A stretch of DNA of 50,911 nt from Acidobacteriota bacterium (GCA_005808475.1 SYLY01000189.1:1-50911), one strand, 5' to 3'; counted from the first letter of the stretch, positions 32,693-41,810 are shown. The notes: a model not told the origin generated them from the letters alone. Numbers and translations are program-made.

Positions 32693-34096
32693 ATGTCCGC
32701 CCGCCCGCGACCTTCCCGGCGCGAGATCCTGACGCGCGGCTCGATGGGATTCGGCATGACGGCGCTTGCTGGAATGCTCGCGGATGAAGCTCGCGCGGAC
32801 GCGCCGAAGAGGCCGCACTTCGCGCCGAAAGTGAAGCACGTCGTCTTCTGCTACATGTCGGGCGGCGTGTCGCACATCGATTCGTTCGACCCCAAGCCGC
32901 GGCTCGACGCGGAAGCGGGCAAGCCCATGCCGTTCGCCATCGAACGTACGATGTTCAACCAGAACGGCAACATCATGCCGAGTCCGTGGAAGTTCAGGAA
33001 TTACGGCAGGAGCGGCATCCCGGTGAGCGATTTGTTCCCTCACATGGGATCGGTGGTGGACGATCTCACCGTCATCCGCTCGATGACGGTGAAGTTCATG
33101 GAGCACGCGCAGGCGAACTCCTACTATCATGGCGGGCAGCCTTTCACCGGGTTCCCGAGCCTAGGCGCGTGGACCACCTACGGGCTCGGCAGCCCGTCGC
33201 AAAATCTGCCCGGCTTCGTGGTGCTCGGCAGCGGAGAGATTCCGCTCGGCGGAATCAACGTTTACGGCAACGGCTTCCTCCCCGCGATCCACCAGGGGTC
33301 GTTTCTGTATCCCGAACGTCCCGAGCCGCTCCAGGACGTCACGCCGAAGGAGCGGGACAGCATCCAGCGCAAGCGGATCTCGTTCATCGAGGCGCAGGAC
33401 CGCGAGTTCCTCGGCAAGGTGGATCGCAACCCGCGGGTGGAAGCCGCGATCCGCAACTACGAGACCGCCTACCGCATGCAGTCGGCCGTGCCGGAACTGG
33501 TCGATCTCAGCGGTGAATCGGAGGCCACCAAGAAGCTCTACGGCATGGATTCGAACGTGCCGGGCAAGGCCGCCTATGCGCGCCAGTGTCTGCTTGCGCG
33601 GCGTCTGATCGAGCGCGGCGTGCGCTTCGTCGAATTGACCATGGTGCCGCCCAAGGGGCTCGGCGGCGGCAACATCTGGGATCAGCACGGCAAGCTGCGC
33701 GAAGGCCACTCGGGGAACGCATTCGTGGTGGACCAGCCGATCGCGGCGCTGATTCGCGATCTGAAATCGCGCGGTCTGTTCGAGGAGACGCTGGTGATCT
33801 GGTCCGGCGAATTCGGACGCGCACCGTTCGTGCAAGGCTCCGATGGCCGCGACCACAACCCGTTCGGCTTCAGCTTGTGGATGGCCGGTGGGGGATTGAA
33901 GCACGGCGTGACGTTCGGCGCCACGGACGAGTATGGCTATCGCGCGGTGGAAGACGTGTTGACCATCCACGATTTACACGCGACCATCCTGCACCTGCTC
34001 GGCCTCGACCACGAGCGGCTCACGTTCCGGTTCGGCGGCCGCGACTTCCGCCTCACCGACGTGCACGGCCAGGCGATCAAGGGAATCCTGTCGTAG
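32693..34096 (+). CDS. DUF1501 family protein (fourth copy)
   Basis: A 467-residue DUF1501 protein. It has a Tat signal RPSRREILTRGSMGFGMTA. Motifs: FCYMSGGVSHIDSFDPKPRLD, LLARRLIERGVRFVELTMVP, WSGEFGRAPFVQGSDGRDHN, WMAGGGLKHGVTFGATDEYG and C-terminal KGILS. Unlike the other three copies it has no DUF1549/1553 gene next to it; the 94-residue gene takes that place. If DUF1501 proteins act with cytochrome-type partners, this one may share a partner encoded elsewhere, for example in the 12677-25737 unit. It converges with the PQQ-propeller gene with a 3-nt gap. Confidence 0.92.
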   Translation: MSARPRPSRREILTRGSMGFGMTALAGMLADEARADAPKRPHFAPKVKHVVFCYMSGGVSHIDSFDPKPRLDAEAGKPMPFAIERTMFNQNGNIMPSPWKFRNYGRSGIPVSDLFPHMGSVVDDLTVIRSMTVKFMEHAQANSYYHGGQPFTGFPSLGAWTTYGLGSPSQNLPGFVVLGSGEIPLGGINVYGNGFLPAIHQGSFLYPERPEPLQDVTPKERDSIQRKRISFIEAQDREFLGKVDRNPRVEAAIRNYETAYRMQSAVPELVDLSGESEATKKLYGMDSNVPGKAAYARQCLLARRLIERGVRFVELTMVPPKGLGGGNIWDQHGKLREGHSGNAFVVDQPIAALIRDLKSRGLFEETLVIWSGEFGRAPFVQGSDGRDHNPFGFSLWMAGGGLKHGVTFGATDEYGYRAVEDVLTIHDLHATILHLLGLDHERLTFRFGGRDFRLTDVHGQAIKGILS

Positions 34097-34099
34097 CGG

Positions 34100-35482
34100 T
34101 CAGTCGCGCACGCAGTAGAGCGTGTTGCGGCCCCTCAGGTACATCGAGCCATCGGCGACGGCGGGCGAACTAACGAACGACTCGTCCGCGATCGTGTTGG
34201 TTGCCAGCACTTCGAACGCCTCGCCCGCTTTGATCACGATCACGTCCCCTTCCTCGCTGGCCAGATAGATCCGGCCTCCTACCAGCACGGGAGACGCCTT
34301 GAAGTTATACGGCTTCGGCAGGCGCTGCTGCTGGTAGAACGGCTTGCCCGTCGCCGCGTCCACCGCGGTCATCATGCCGCTGTCGGTGATGAAGTAGAGC
34401 TTGCCCTCGTGCAGCACAGGCGATGCCGTGTAGGACAGACCGCGATCCATGGTCCACACGATCGAGTCCGTTCCCGTGAGATCGCCTTCCTTGCCCAGTT
34501 TGATCGCCATCAGCTTCGGATTCACGTATCCGCTCATGACGTAGACGATGCCCTTGTCGTGAACCGGAGCGGGGATCACATTGCGGCCCAGTCCCGCCGC
34601 TTCCCAAATCAACTTGCCATCGGCAAGATCGTAGGAACGGACCTTGCCCGTCGCCGCGAAGACCACCTGCGCGCGGCCGCCGTGCTCCACGATGAGCGGC
34701 ATCGCCCAACTGGTGCTTTCCTCCGGTGTCGCGCGCCAGCGCTCGTTGCCTGTGGCGGTGTCGAGCACCGTGAGGAACGAACCCGATTCGTTCAGGTAGC
34801 TGACGATGAGCGACTTGCCGTGCAGCGCCGGCGCCACGCCTTCGCCGAACGCGCGAAACATCGACATCTTGATATTGAAATCCTTCTTCCAAAGCTCCTT
34901 GCCGTTCAGATCGTAGGCGTACAGCCCGCGCGAACCGAAAACCGCGAAGACGCGCTTGCCATCGCTGATCGGGCTGTTCGACGCGAAACTGCCGTAGCGT
35001 GGATGATGGCCTTCGTGCGGGCGCGCCTGCGCGGCGGTCTTCTCCCACAGCAGCTTGCCGGATTTCCGGTCGAGGCACATCACCACGAAGCGATGCTCAC
35101 TGAGGTCGCCGCCAGTGAGCCCGCCGCCCGGCCCTCGCTTACCCTTGCCGAAGCCGCCTTTTCCCCCGGGGCCGCCGGGCCCGCGCGGCTCGGGCGGCGC
35201 CTCCGGTGGAGCGGAGGGCTTGGCATCGCCTAGCGAAACGGCGGTCGTCACGAATACCCTGCCGCCAACCACGATCGGAGACGAGAATCCGCGGCCTGGG
35301 ACGTTCGCCTTCCACGCGATGTTCTTGCCCTCGCTCCATTCGAGCGGCGCCGAGCCGGCCGCGACTCCCGCGTGACCGGGGCCGCGCCACACGGGCCAAT
35401 CGGCGCTGAGAACAGGCGCGGCGAACGCGCAAGCAGTGAGAACGGCTCGACGGGTCATGACGTTGGACAGGCGCGAGTGCAT
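34100..35482 (-). CDS. Exported PQQ-like/BamB-like beta-propeller protein with a Gly/Pro-rich insert
   Basis: A 460-residue protein (452 if the second Met at 35458 is used). The signal region is TRRAVLTACAFAAPVLSA. The mature part has the WRGP start (DWPVWRGPGHAGV) and repeated blades such as LDRKSGKLLWEKTAA, LDTATGNERWRATPE and LADGKLIWEAAG, as in PQQ-dependent-dehydrogenase-like propellers. Residues about 89-125 form a low-complexity Pro/Gly/Lys insert between blades. No quinoprotein catalytic Cys-Cys or calcium site was recognised, so a binding role is more likely than dehydrogenase activity. A TAACCT hexamer lies 6 nt before 35482, which mildly favours the longer start, although the shorter one gives a cleaner twin-Arg signal. 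Confidence 0.85.
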   Translation of the reverse strand: MHSRLSNVMTRRAVLTACAFAAPVLSADWPVWRGPGHAGVAAGSAPLEWSEGKNIAWKANVPGRGFSSPIVVGGRVFVTTAVSLGDAKPSAPPEAPPEPRGPGGPGGKGGFGKGKRGPGGGLTGGDLSEHRFVVMCLDRKSGKLLWEKTAAQARPHEGHHPRYGSFASNSPISDGKRVFAVFGSRGLYAYDLNGKELWKKDFNIKMSMFRAFGEGVAPALHGKSLIVSYLNESGSFLTVLDTATGNERWRATPEESTSWAMPLIVEHGGRAQVVFAATGKVRSYDLADGKLIWEAAGLGRNVIPAPVHDKGIVYVMSGYVNPKLMAIKLGKEGDLTGTDSIVWTMDRGLSYTASPVLHEGKLYFITDSGMMTAVDAATGKPFYQQQRLPKPYNFKASPVLVGGRIYLASEEGDVIVIKAGEAFEVLATNTIADESFVSSPAVADGSMYLRGRNTLYCVRD

Positions 35483-35484
35483 CC

Positions 35485-35880
35485 CTAGAGGTTACCGCCG
35501 GGCGCTCCCGGCGCTGTCTGGCCGCTTTCCTTCAGGTACGTAATTCCCGTGAACAGGATGCCGAGGCCAAGCACGCCGAGCACCGCCGCGAAGAACGTCT
35601 CGCCCGTGTGGAAATAAAGCCAAAGCACATAGAACCAAATCACCAGCCGGATCAGCACGGTCAATGGGTACAGTTGCGCGACCCGCAGCCGCACGATCTG
35701 GCTGACCACCAGTCCCAAGGCCAGCATCAGGATCCCCGCGAATCGAGGCATTGCATCGTCGTACTCGCGGGACGCGAACAGAGTCTTCAGCGTCCACGCC
35801 GGCGCGATCATCAGTGCCAGCCCCGTGAGCGACAAGTACCCGATCAGGTAGAACAGGCTCAGCCGGGTCTTGTTCAGCAC
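35485..35880 (-). CDS. Small four-helix integral membrane protein of unknown function
   Basis: A 131-residue protein starting at GTG (35880). Four hydrophobic segments are seen, at about 9-27, 46-63, 70-90 and 95-115 (including LGLVVSQIVRLRVAQLYPL and FYVLWLYFHTGETFFAAV). This resembles small uncharacterised inner-membrane proteins; I assign no function. The stop lies 2 nt before the long start of the propeller gene. The start lies 22 nt after the last gene of the polysaccharide cluster, so it could be its tail or a separate unit. Confidence 0.82.
   Translation of the reverse strand: MLNKTRLSLFYLIGYLSLTGLALMIAPAWTLKTLFASREYDDAMPRFAGILMLALGLVVSQIVRLRVAQLYPLTVLIRLVIWFYVLWLYFHTGETFFAAVLGVLGLGILFTGITYLKESGQTAPGAPGGNL
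35489..35494 (-). promoter_or_regulatory. -10-like hexamer TAACCT, 6 nt before the propeller-gene start
   Basis: Read on the minus strand, TAACCT ends 6 nt before the ATG at 35482. It overlaps the last codons of the small membrane protein gene, so it may be chance. Confidence 0.25.
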
Positions 35881-35902
35881 TCAGCCATTACAGCACGCGA
35901 GT

Positions 35903-37036
35903 TCAGGCGGCGACCGTGTCGAACAATTCCCAATGCCGCTGGGCGACGCGCGGCCAGGCGTAGACTTCGGCGGCTCTGTCGAGACCGGCCGCGCTCAGAC
36001 GGCGCCGCTCGCCCGGATCGCCGAGCACGCGCTCGATCGTTGCCTGCCATGCGTCCGCATCCGCTTCCGGCGCGACGATACCCGCGCCTTCGGCCACGAA
36101 CGGGATCTCGCCGCTGTCGCTCGCGATCACCGGCACACCCGATGCGAAGGCCTCGATCAGCATCCGCCCGAGTTGTTCGCGCCAGCGCGGAATCGTTTGG
36201 CTGGGCGCGCACAGCAGATCCATCGCGTTCAGATACGCGGGAACGCGAGCGTGCCCGACCCCTGTCACCACGCGAGCCTGGTCTCCACGCCGGGCGCACC
36301 ATGCCCGCAACCAGTTCTCGAGCGGTCCCGCTCCCACGAACAACGCGCGCCATGGCGATTGCGTATTCTCGAGAGCGCGCAAGAGCAAGGGGAGCCCCTT
36401 CTCCTCGACGAAGCGTCCCAGATAGCCCACCACCGGCGGGCCTCCTCCGCTCCAGCCGAGTTCCTCGCGGGCTGCCTGGCCTCGCCGCGCGTCCGGGCGA
36501 AACGTCTCCATGTCGACGCCCAGTGGGATCAGCGAATACGGTCTCTCGCGATAACCGGGCCGCTGGGCGACCGCTTGCTCGATCGTGCGGCCGCCGGCGA
36601 TCCAGGCCGCGGCGCGGCGGATCGCGTAGAGTTCGGTCCAACGGAACGGCGGTGGATAGCTCTTGTTCAGATTCTGATAGGTGGTGAGCACCAGTGGGAC
36701 GGGCCTGGGCGTCCAGCGCGCCACTTGCGCGGCGGCCAGCACGTAGGGCTCTTCCCAGCAGTGCACCAGGTTCCATCGTTCGCGCAAGAGATCGCGCAGC
36801 GGCGTACCGTAGAGCATCAGGTGGACGCGCTTTGAAAGATGCGTGGGGATCGCCCGCACGGTGCATGGCTCGTCCGCTTCCGCTTCGATGCCTGGCGCGG
36901 CGAAGTCGCCATGGAACACGGCGGGCGCCGCCGCGATCACTTCCCATTTCCCCGCTCGCGCGCGGCTCAGTTCGTGGGCCAGCCGCCGGTTGAGCGCCAC
37001 CGAGTACGAGTGAGCGATCGTCAGAAGTCTACGCAT
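35903..37036 (-). CDS. GT-B glycosyltransferase, GT4 family
   Basis: A 377-residue cytoplasmic or membrane-associated glycosyltransferase of the polysaccharide cluster. The N-terminal domain is about 1-180. The nucleotide-sugar-binding C-terminal domain begins with PVVGYLGRFVEEKGLPLLLRAL and has IEAFASGVPVIASDSGEIPF, the E-x7-E-type loop. The donor and the linkage cannot be read from sequence. The start overlaps the end of the O-antigen-ligase-like gene by 8 nt. It is the last gene of the cluster in the direction of transcription. Confidence 0.92.
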   Translation of the reverse strand: MRRLLTIAHSYSVALNRRLAHELSRARAGKWEVIAAAPAVFHGDFAAPGIEAEADEPCTVRAIPTHLSKRVHLMLYGTPLRDLLRERWNLVHCWEEPYVLAAAQVARWTPRPVPLVLTTYQNLNKSYPPPFRWTELYAIRRAAAWIAGGRTIEQAVAQRPGYRERPYSLIPLGVDMETFRPDARRGQAAREELGWSGGGPPVVGYLGRFVEEKGLPLLLRALENTQSPWRALFVGAGPLENWLRAWCARRGDQARVVTGVGHARVPAYLNAMDLLCAPSQTIPRWREQLGRMLIEAFASGVPVIASDSGEIPFVAEGAGIVAPEADADAWQATIERVLGDPGERRRLSAAGLDRAAEVYAWPRVAQRHWELFDTVAA

Positions 37037-38174
37037 CGTTCTCCTCCGCCGCGCCCGCGGCCCAGAACGCGGCCGCCGCGTTCAGTGGAATGTACAGATT
37101 GAAATCGAAGAACCCGTGCGCGGCGAAGGCCGCCGCCGAGCCGAACCCGGCGCGGCCGGACGGAGCGGCTCGCCACAGCCATCGAAGCAGGACGCCGGCG
37201 AACGCCAGTCCCAGCGGTACGCCGAGTTCCGCGACGATCTGCAGATAATCGTTGTGCGCGAAGTCCACCGTTCCGGTCACGGAGGTGGTCTGATAGCGCG
37301 GGAACGCCGCTTCGAACGCGCCCAGACCGCAGCCCGTCCAGGGGTGGTCCGCGATGAGCGCCAACGTGTCGCGCCAGATTCCGAGCCTCTCCGCCGGCGC
37401 GCTGCCCGATCGCAAAAACGCCGCCGCCACCGCCGCGCCGAGCGCCACGATGCCAACCATTCGGCCAGATCGCACCGCCGCGAGTCCGACGGCCGCCGCG
37501 AGCAATCCCGCTCGCGATCCGCTGGCTACGATCGCCGCCGCCGGTATCGACGCGGCGATCCATGCCATCCAGGGACGCGGAGCGCGCCAGCCGGCCGCCA
37601 ATGGCAGCGTCATCGCCAGCAGGCACGCGAAGTGATTCCGATTGACGAACGTGCCCGTCACGGGACTCCCGCTTGCCCACTGCAACAGGCCGAACACCGC
37701 CTCGAGCATCCCGCAAGCGAGAACCGGCAGCGCCGCCAAGTCGCGCCGCGAACCGGCCACTCGCGCCAATCCGCGCGCTAGCGAGAACGCCGCGATGCAA
37801 GTTGCCGCCTGGAGCAAACGGAGCCAGGTGGCGGCCGGACTTGCGCTCAGCGCAAGGAACCGGTCACCGGCGCCGGTGCTCGCGAGGGCCGTCCAATCCG
37901 CGGCGCGAACCGGGGAAAGCACCGCGAGCGCAAAGAGTGGAAGTGGGATCGTCTGCGCGATCGCGGCGGCCGGCAGCAATAGCGCGGGCCATCCGATCCG
38001 CATCTCCCGCACGCGATCCGCGCGGCGGGACAACGAGAGCAGCACTCCTCCCAGGCCCATCGCGGCGGCGAACGCCGCGGCGTCTCGCGGCCTTGCCGCG
38101 CCGTACTGGAACGCGCCGGCGAAGAACACCGCGCAGAACCACAGCGATACCGCCAAGGCGCCCGACCGGTTCAT
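37029..38174 (-). CDS. O-antigen ligase/polymerase family membrane protein (Wzy/WaaL-like)
   Basis: A 381-residue polytopic inner-membrane protein. The family hallmark is present in the periplasmic loop and following helix: GCGLGAFEAAFP, VDFAHNDYLQIVAELG. RNHFACLLAMTLPLA precedes it, typical of the Wzy_C/O-antigen ligase family. Such proteins either polymerise undecaprenyl-linked repeat units or ligate glycan to lipid A or protein. A second, less canonical member is encoded at 46194-47516. The start is coupled to the double-glycosyltransferase gene by an ATGA overlap. Confidence 0.9.
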   Translation of the reverse strand: MNRSGALAVSLWFCAVFFAGAFQYGAARPRDAAAFAAAMGLGGVLLSLSRRADRVREMRIGWPALLLPAAAIAQTIPLPLFALAVLSPVRAADWTALASTGAGDRFLALSASPAATWLRLLQAATCIAAFSLARGLARVAGSRRDLAALPVLACGMLEAVFGLLQWASGSPVTGTFVNRNHFACLLAMTLPLAAGWRAPRPWMAWIAASIPAAAIVASGSRAGLLAAAVGLAAVRSGRMVGIVALGAAVAAAFLRSGSAPAERLGIWRDTLALIADHPWTGCGLGAFEAAFPRYQTTSVTGTVDFAHNDYLQIVAELGVPLGLAFAGVLLRWLWRAAPSGRAGFGSAAAFAAHGFFDFNLYIPLNAAAAFWAAGAAEENDA

Positions 38175-40327
38175 CGCGCCGCCTCCTCATAGACCCGTAG
38201 CGTCGATTCCACCATGTCCGAGTGGCGGAACACCTTCTCCACTCGCTGCCGCGCCCGCCGGCCCATGGTCTCGCGGAGCGCATCGTTTTCCAAGAGCAAG
38301 GCGATCGCTTCGCCAAGAGCTTCCGCCGATTCCGGCGGCACGGTGAATCCGGTCTCTCCGTGAAGAGACACGAACGGCACGCCGCTGGGGAGATCCGTAT
38401 TGATCACCGGGAGCCCCGATGCCATCGCCTCCAACTGAACGATGCCGAACGCTTCGCTCGGCGCCACCGAGGGCAGCACGAAGAGCTTCGCCGCCCGATA
38501 GTAGGGACGCACGTCGGGCACGCTACCCAGTAAGGCCACGCGGTGTTCCACGCCGAGCCGCGAGGCGAGTTCGCGTAGAGGCGCCTCGAGCGGACCCGAG
38601 CCAATGATCACGGCGTGTCCGCGCGGGGAATGCTCCATCGCCCGGATCAGGTACTCGAAACCCTTGTAGTAGACGAGCCGGCCTACCGATAACACGATGT
38701 CGTTACTGTACCGGGCGCGAATTCGATCCGCCTGGTCCGCGTAGCCGCCGTCGAACTCCTCCGCGGCGATGCCGAACGGAATCACCCGGCACTTGTCCCG
38801 GAAGCGGCGCAGTGTCGGCGAGTGTTCGACAAGGTTCGGAGAGGTCACGATGATCGCGAAAGCCCGGCTGAGCGCGAGATCGAGCAACGGCTGGAACGCC
38901 GTGCCCATGGCCCTTTGGCGCACCACGTCGCTGTGATAGGTCACGATCAGGCGCGCATCGGTTCCCGACGCGAGGTACGCCAGCACCGCTCCCGGATTGG
39001 GCCAATGGAGATGGACCACGCGAGCGCGCGTTCTGCGAAGCTCGCCCGCCATCGATGGACACAGCGGAGCCGAGGCCACGTTCACCGCGGTCGCCAGCCG
39101 CGCCAAGTCGAAACCGGCGGTCGATTCCCGCACCGTGCGGTTCTCGTCGTTGGCCACCACCACTTCGAGATCCACGCGCGGCGCCAAGTCTCGAGACAGC
39201 GCCTCCAGGTGCGATTCCATTCCGCCGTGATGGGGTGGATAGAATTTGCCCAATTCCATCACGCGTAGCTTCTCCCGCGCCGGCAGAAGAACGTCGAGCG
39301 TTCGATCCAACGAGAAGCGCTCCTCGTAGAGCCGTTGTCCACGCAAGCCCAATTCCTCGAGCTCCCGCGGATCGCCGAGCAATCGCGTCGCGGCTTCCGC
39401 CATCCGCGAGGACTCGGCCAGGGCCACCGCCCGCGACTCGGCCCACAGATCCTCGGAGAGCGGACCCGCCTGAGTCAACACAGGAACTCCGAGCCGCAAC
39501 CCTGCCATCGCCGTGGTTCGGCGCGTGGTGACGCCGTCGGCGTAAGGCTGCACCAGCAGCCGGCACGCGGCCAACCTGCCCGCGAGTTCCGCGGCCGGCA
39601 ACGTTCCCGTGGCGTCGACGCGGTGGCGGATCCCGCGATCCAGCGAATCGCGGAATCGATCGCTGCCGGCGCCGGCGAGCAACACCCGGTATCCGGGCGC
39701 CGCCTCCAGTATCGAGCCGAGGATGCCCGCCAGATCCGCCGATGTGTACGGGCCGTACGTCCCGAAGTGGCCCACGATGTTCTCCGTGCGCCGAGCGGTC
39801 TCGGGCAGCATGCTGGGCACGGGCAGCCACTCGGCGGGCCGCGCGAGCATCGGCAACCACGCGCGCGTCGAAACGAACGAACGCCGCGAGGCTCTCGACA
39901 ACAACGCCGCCATGGCCCGGTGCGCGGCCCCGAGCACATTGCGCCGGACCGGTTGCCCCCATTTCATCGGGAACGCGACCTCATGGAACATCGTCCAGAT
40001 TTCATCCATTCGCGCGCGGCGCCACAATCTCCAGCAAAACGGCAGGTTCATTCCACGCCGTCCGAATGCGTATGGCGTGTACTGCACCAACAGACGGCGA
40101 GGTCCGGCGATCGAATCGAGCACTCGCTCCATTCCCGCGAAATCTCCGCCCAGGCGGTGGATCGTCACCGGCGCCGCCGCGTCCGGAGCGCTGCATTCGG
40201 GCGCGATCACGTCGACTCGCGCGCCTCGCGCCGCCAGGCCCTCAGCCACCAACCGCGAATAATCGGCGACGCCTCCGGATTGGGGCGGATACTCGCCGGT
40301 GACGATCACCCAGCCGGTCTCAGGCAT
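38171..40327 (-). CDS. Tandem double glycosyltransferase (two GT-B/GT4-type units in one chain)
   Basis: A 718-residue protein. Residues 1-350 form one GT-B unit (VTGEYPPQSGGVADYSRLVA, IVGHFGTYGPYTSADLAG, MAGLRLGVPVLTQAG). Residues 353-718 form a second complete unit (LRVMELGKFYPPHHGGMESH, VLSVGRLVYYKGFEYLIRAM, FGIVQLEAMASGLPVINTD). Only the second has the usual E-x7-E loop. The first has RRTTAMAGLRLG there, as in a sub-branch of GT4 proteins. Met357, at the start of the second unit, looks like an ancestral start codon. The fusion may add two successive sugars. The start at 40327 overlaps the flippase stop by 8 nt. Confidence 0.9.
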   Translation of the reverse strand: MPETGWVIVTGEYPPQSGGVADYSRLVAEGLAARGARVDVIAPECSAPDAAAPVTIHRLGGDFAGMERVLDSIAGPRRLLVQYTPYAFGRRGMNLPFCWRLWRRARMDEIWTMFHEVAFPMKWGQPVRRNVLGAAHRAMAALLSRASRRSFVSTRAWLPMLARPAEWLPVPSMLPETARRTENIVGHFGTYGPYTSADLAGILGSILEAAPGYRVLLAGAGSDRFRDSLDRGIRHRVDATGTLPAAELAGRLAACRLLVQPYADGVTTRRTTAMAGLRLGVPVLTQAGPLSEDLWAESRAVALAESSRMAEAATRLLGDPRELEELGLRGQRLYEERFSLDRTLDVLLPAREKLRVMELGKFYPPHHGGMESHLEALSRDLAPRVDLEVVVANDENRTVRESTAGFDLARLATAVNVASAPLCPSMAGELRRTRARVVHLHWPNPGAVLAYLASGTDARLIVTYHSDVVRQRAMGTAFQPLLDLALSRAFAIIVTSPNLVEHSPTLRRFRDKCRVIPFGIAAEEFDGGYADQADRIRARYSNDIVLSVGRLVYYKGFEYLIRAMEHSPRGHAVIIGSGPLEAPLRELASRLGVEHRVALLGSVPDVRPYYRAAKLFVLPSVAPSEAFGIVQLEAMASGLPVINTDLPSGVPFVSLHGETGFTVPPESAEALGEAIALLLENDALRETMGRRARQRVEKVFRHSDMVESTLRVYEEAAR

Positions 40328-41810
40328 GTTGCCTCGCGGGAACCGCCATCGACGCACGCTCGATCCAAGCCCGCCGCGCGTCGCGGTTCAACCCGAACCA
40401 CCACCAGCAGCCGAGTCCGCACGCCGCCTGCAGAGCCGCGTGGATCCACGCGCTCGCGCCGGAGGGCTCGCACACAGTCCACCACCACCACGCCGCGGCG
40501 GCGAACGGAACGCCCCAGCGGAACGGTGAAAGCGCTGCGTGGTAGAGTCCCGCCGGCGATACGCCCATCGCGCCCTGCAACACTCGCGGCAGCGCCCAGG
40601 AGTTGACCAGCGCGAAGCCGCACACGGTTCCGAGCAGCGGCCCGGCCGCGCCGATCGCGAAGATGCCGGCCACGCTCACCGCCACATTCACCGCCAGCGC
40701 CGCACCGGCGTAAGGCGCCCATCGCCGCAGGAATCCGCCGGCGCTCAGCGGCCAGCCCCACAGGCTCGACACCGCCCAGAGCCACGCGTTCACGCACGCG
40801 AGCGTGCTCGCGGCCGTTCCCGCCCATCCGGCGCGGCCCACCCAACTCTCGACGAGCGCGCCCTTGGCGATCGCTAGCGGAATCAGCACCGCGATTCCCA
40901 GCGAAGACACCAACGCGGTGAGTTCCTCGAGCCGCGCGCGTAATCGCGCGCCGTGTCCCTGCGCGTGTAGTTCCATCAGCGCCGCCCACGTGGCGTTTCC
41001 CACTCCCTGCAACTGCGCCTGAACCATCGAAGGCATGCGCTGCGTCAACGCGAACGCGGCCACGGCGGCCGGGCCCAGCACCCAGCCCACCAACAGGGTA
41101 TCGCTCATCAGCGACACGCGGCTCGCGGCCTGCACGAAAAAGGACGCACCATATTCGGCGCGAGGCAGCGGCGCGCCCGCGCGCAACGTTGCGTGACGCC
41201 GGCCCATCCAAAACAGGACCGCCGAGGTGGGAACCTGCGCGACGGCCACCGCCGCGGTTTGCCCGGGCAATCCCCATCCGGCATGCGCCGCGGCGGTCTG
41301 CAGCAGCAGAGTCGAGATCGCTTGGGCGCCGGTGAGCGCATTCACGATCCACCCTTGCTGCCTCGATTCGGCCAACAGCCGGAACGCGGCTAACGGCATC
41401 AGCGCCCACGGCGCGAGCAGGAACGCCGCGGCCAGCGCGATCTCCCGCGAGTCGAATCCGGCGAACGGCCGCAGGTTCGGAGCCAGCAGCGCGAACGGAA
41501 TTCCCGCGGCCACCAGCAAAAACGCGCATCGCGAATAGGCGCGCAGCCCAGCCGCCATCGCATCGCGAACGCCGCCTTCGTCCCCGCGCGCCGCGGCCGG
41601 AGCCAAGGACCCGAGCAGCGCGCCCGACACGCCGAAATCGAACAGAGCCGCGTAGCCGGCGAGATCGAGCAGCGTGCGCAATGCGCCGAATCGATCCGCG
41701 CCGAGCGTTCGCAATAGATACGGCGCCGCCGCGAAGCCGAGCGCCAGATTCACCACCGTGAGTCCGGCGCCGGTCACCAGCGTTTGGGCGCTACGAATCG
41801 AACGGCTCAC
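40320..41810 (-). CDS. Polysaccharide flippase (Wzx-like, MOP superfamily)
   Basis: A 496-residue protein with about 12-14 hydrophobic segments and the MOP/polysaccharide-transport N-terminus (TGAGLTVVNLALGFAAAPYLLRTLGADRFGALRT). It would flip undecaprenyl-linked oligosaccharide to the periplasmic face for the O-antigen-type polymerase. The GTG start at 41810 overlaps the preceding glycosyltransferase stop as GTGA. The C-terminal third is very rich in Ala, Gly and Trp. With the two Wzy/WaaL-like proteins it makes this a Wzx/Wzy-type assembly pathway. Confidence 0.88.
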   Translation of the reverse strand: MSRSIRSAQTLVTGAGLTVVNLALGFAAAPYLLRTLGADRFGALRTLLDLAGYAALFDFGVSGALLGSLAPAAARGDEGGVRDAMAAGLRAYSRCAFLLVAAGIPFALLAPNLRPFAGFDSREIALAAAFLLAPWALMPLAAFRLLAESRQQGWIVNALTGAQAISTLLLQTAAAHAGWGLPGQTAAVAVAQVPTSAVLFWMGRRHATLRAGAPLPRAEYGASFFVQAASRVSLMSDTLLVGWVLGPAAVAAFALTQRMPSMVQAQLQGVGNATWAALMELHAQGHGARLRARLEELTALVSSLGIAVLIPLAIAKGALVESWVGRAGWAGTAASTLACVNAWLWAVSSLWGWPLSAGGFLRRWAPYAGAALAVNVAVSVAGIFAIGAAGPLLGTVCGFALVNSWALPRVLQGAMGVSPAGLYHAALSPFRWGVPFAAAAWWWWTVCEPSGASAWIHAALQAACGLGCWWWFGLNRDARRAWIERASMAVPARQHA

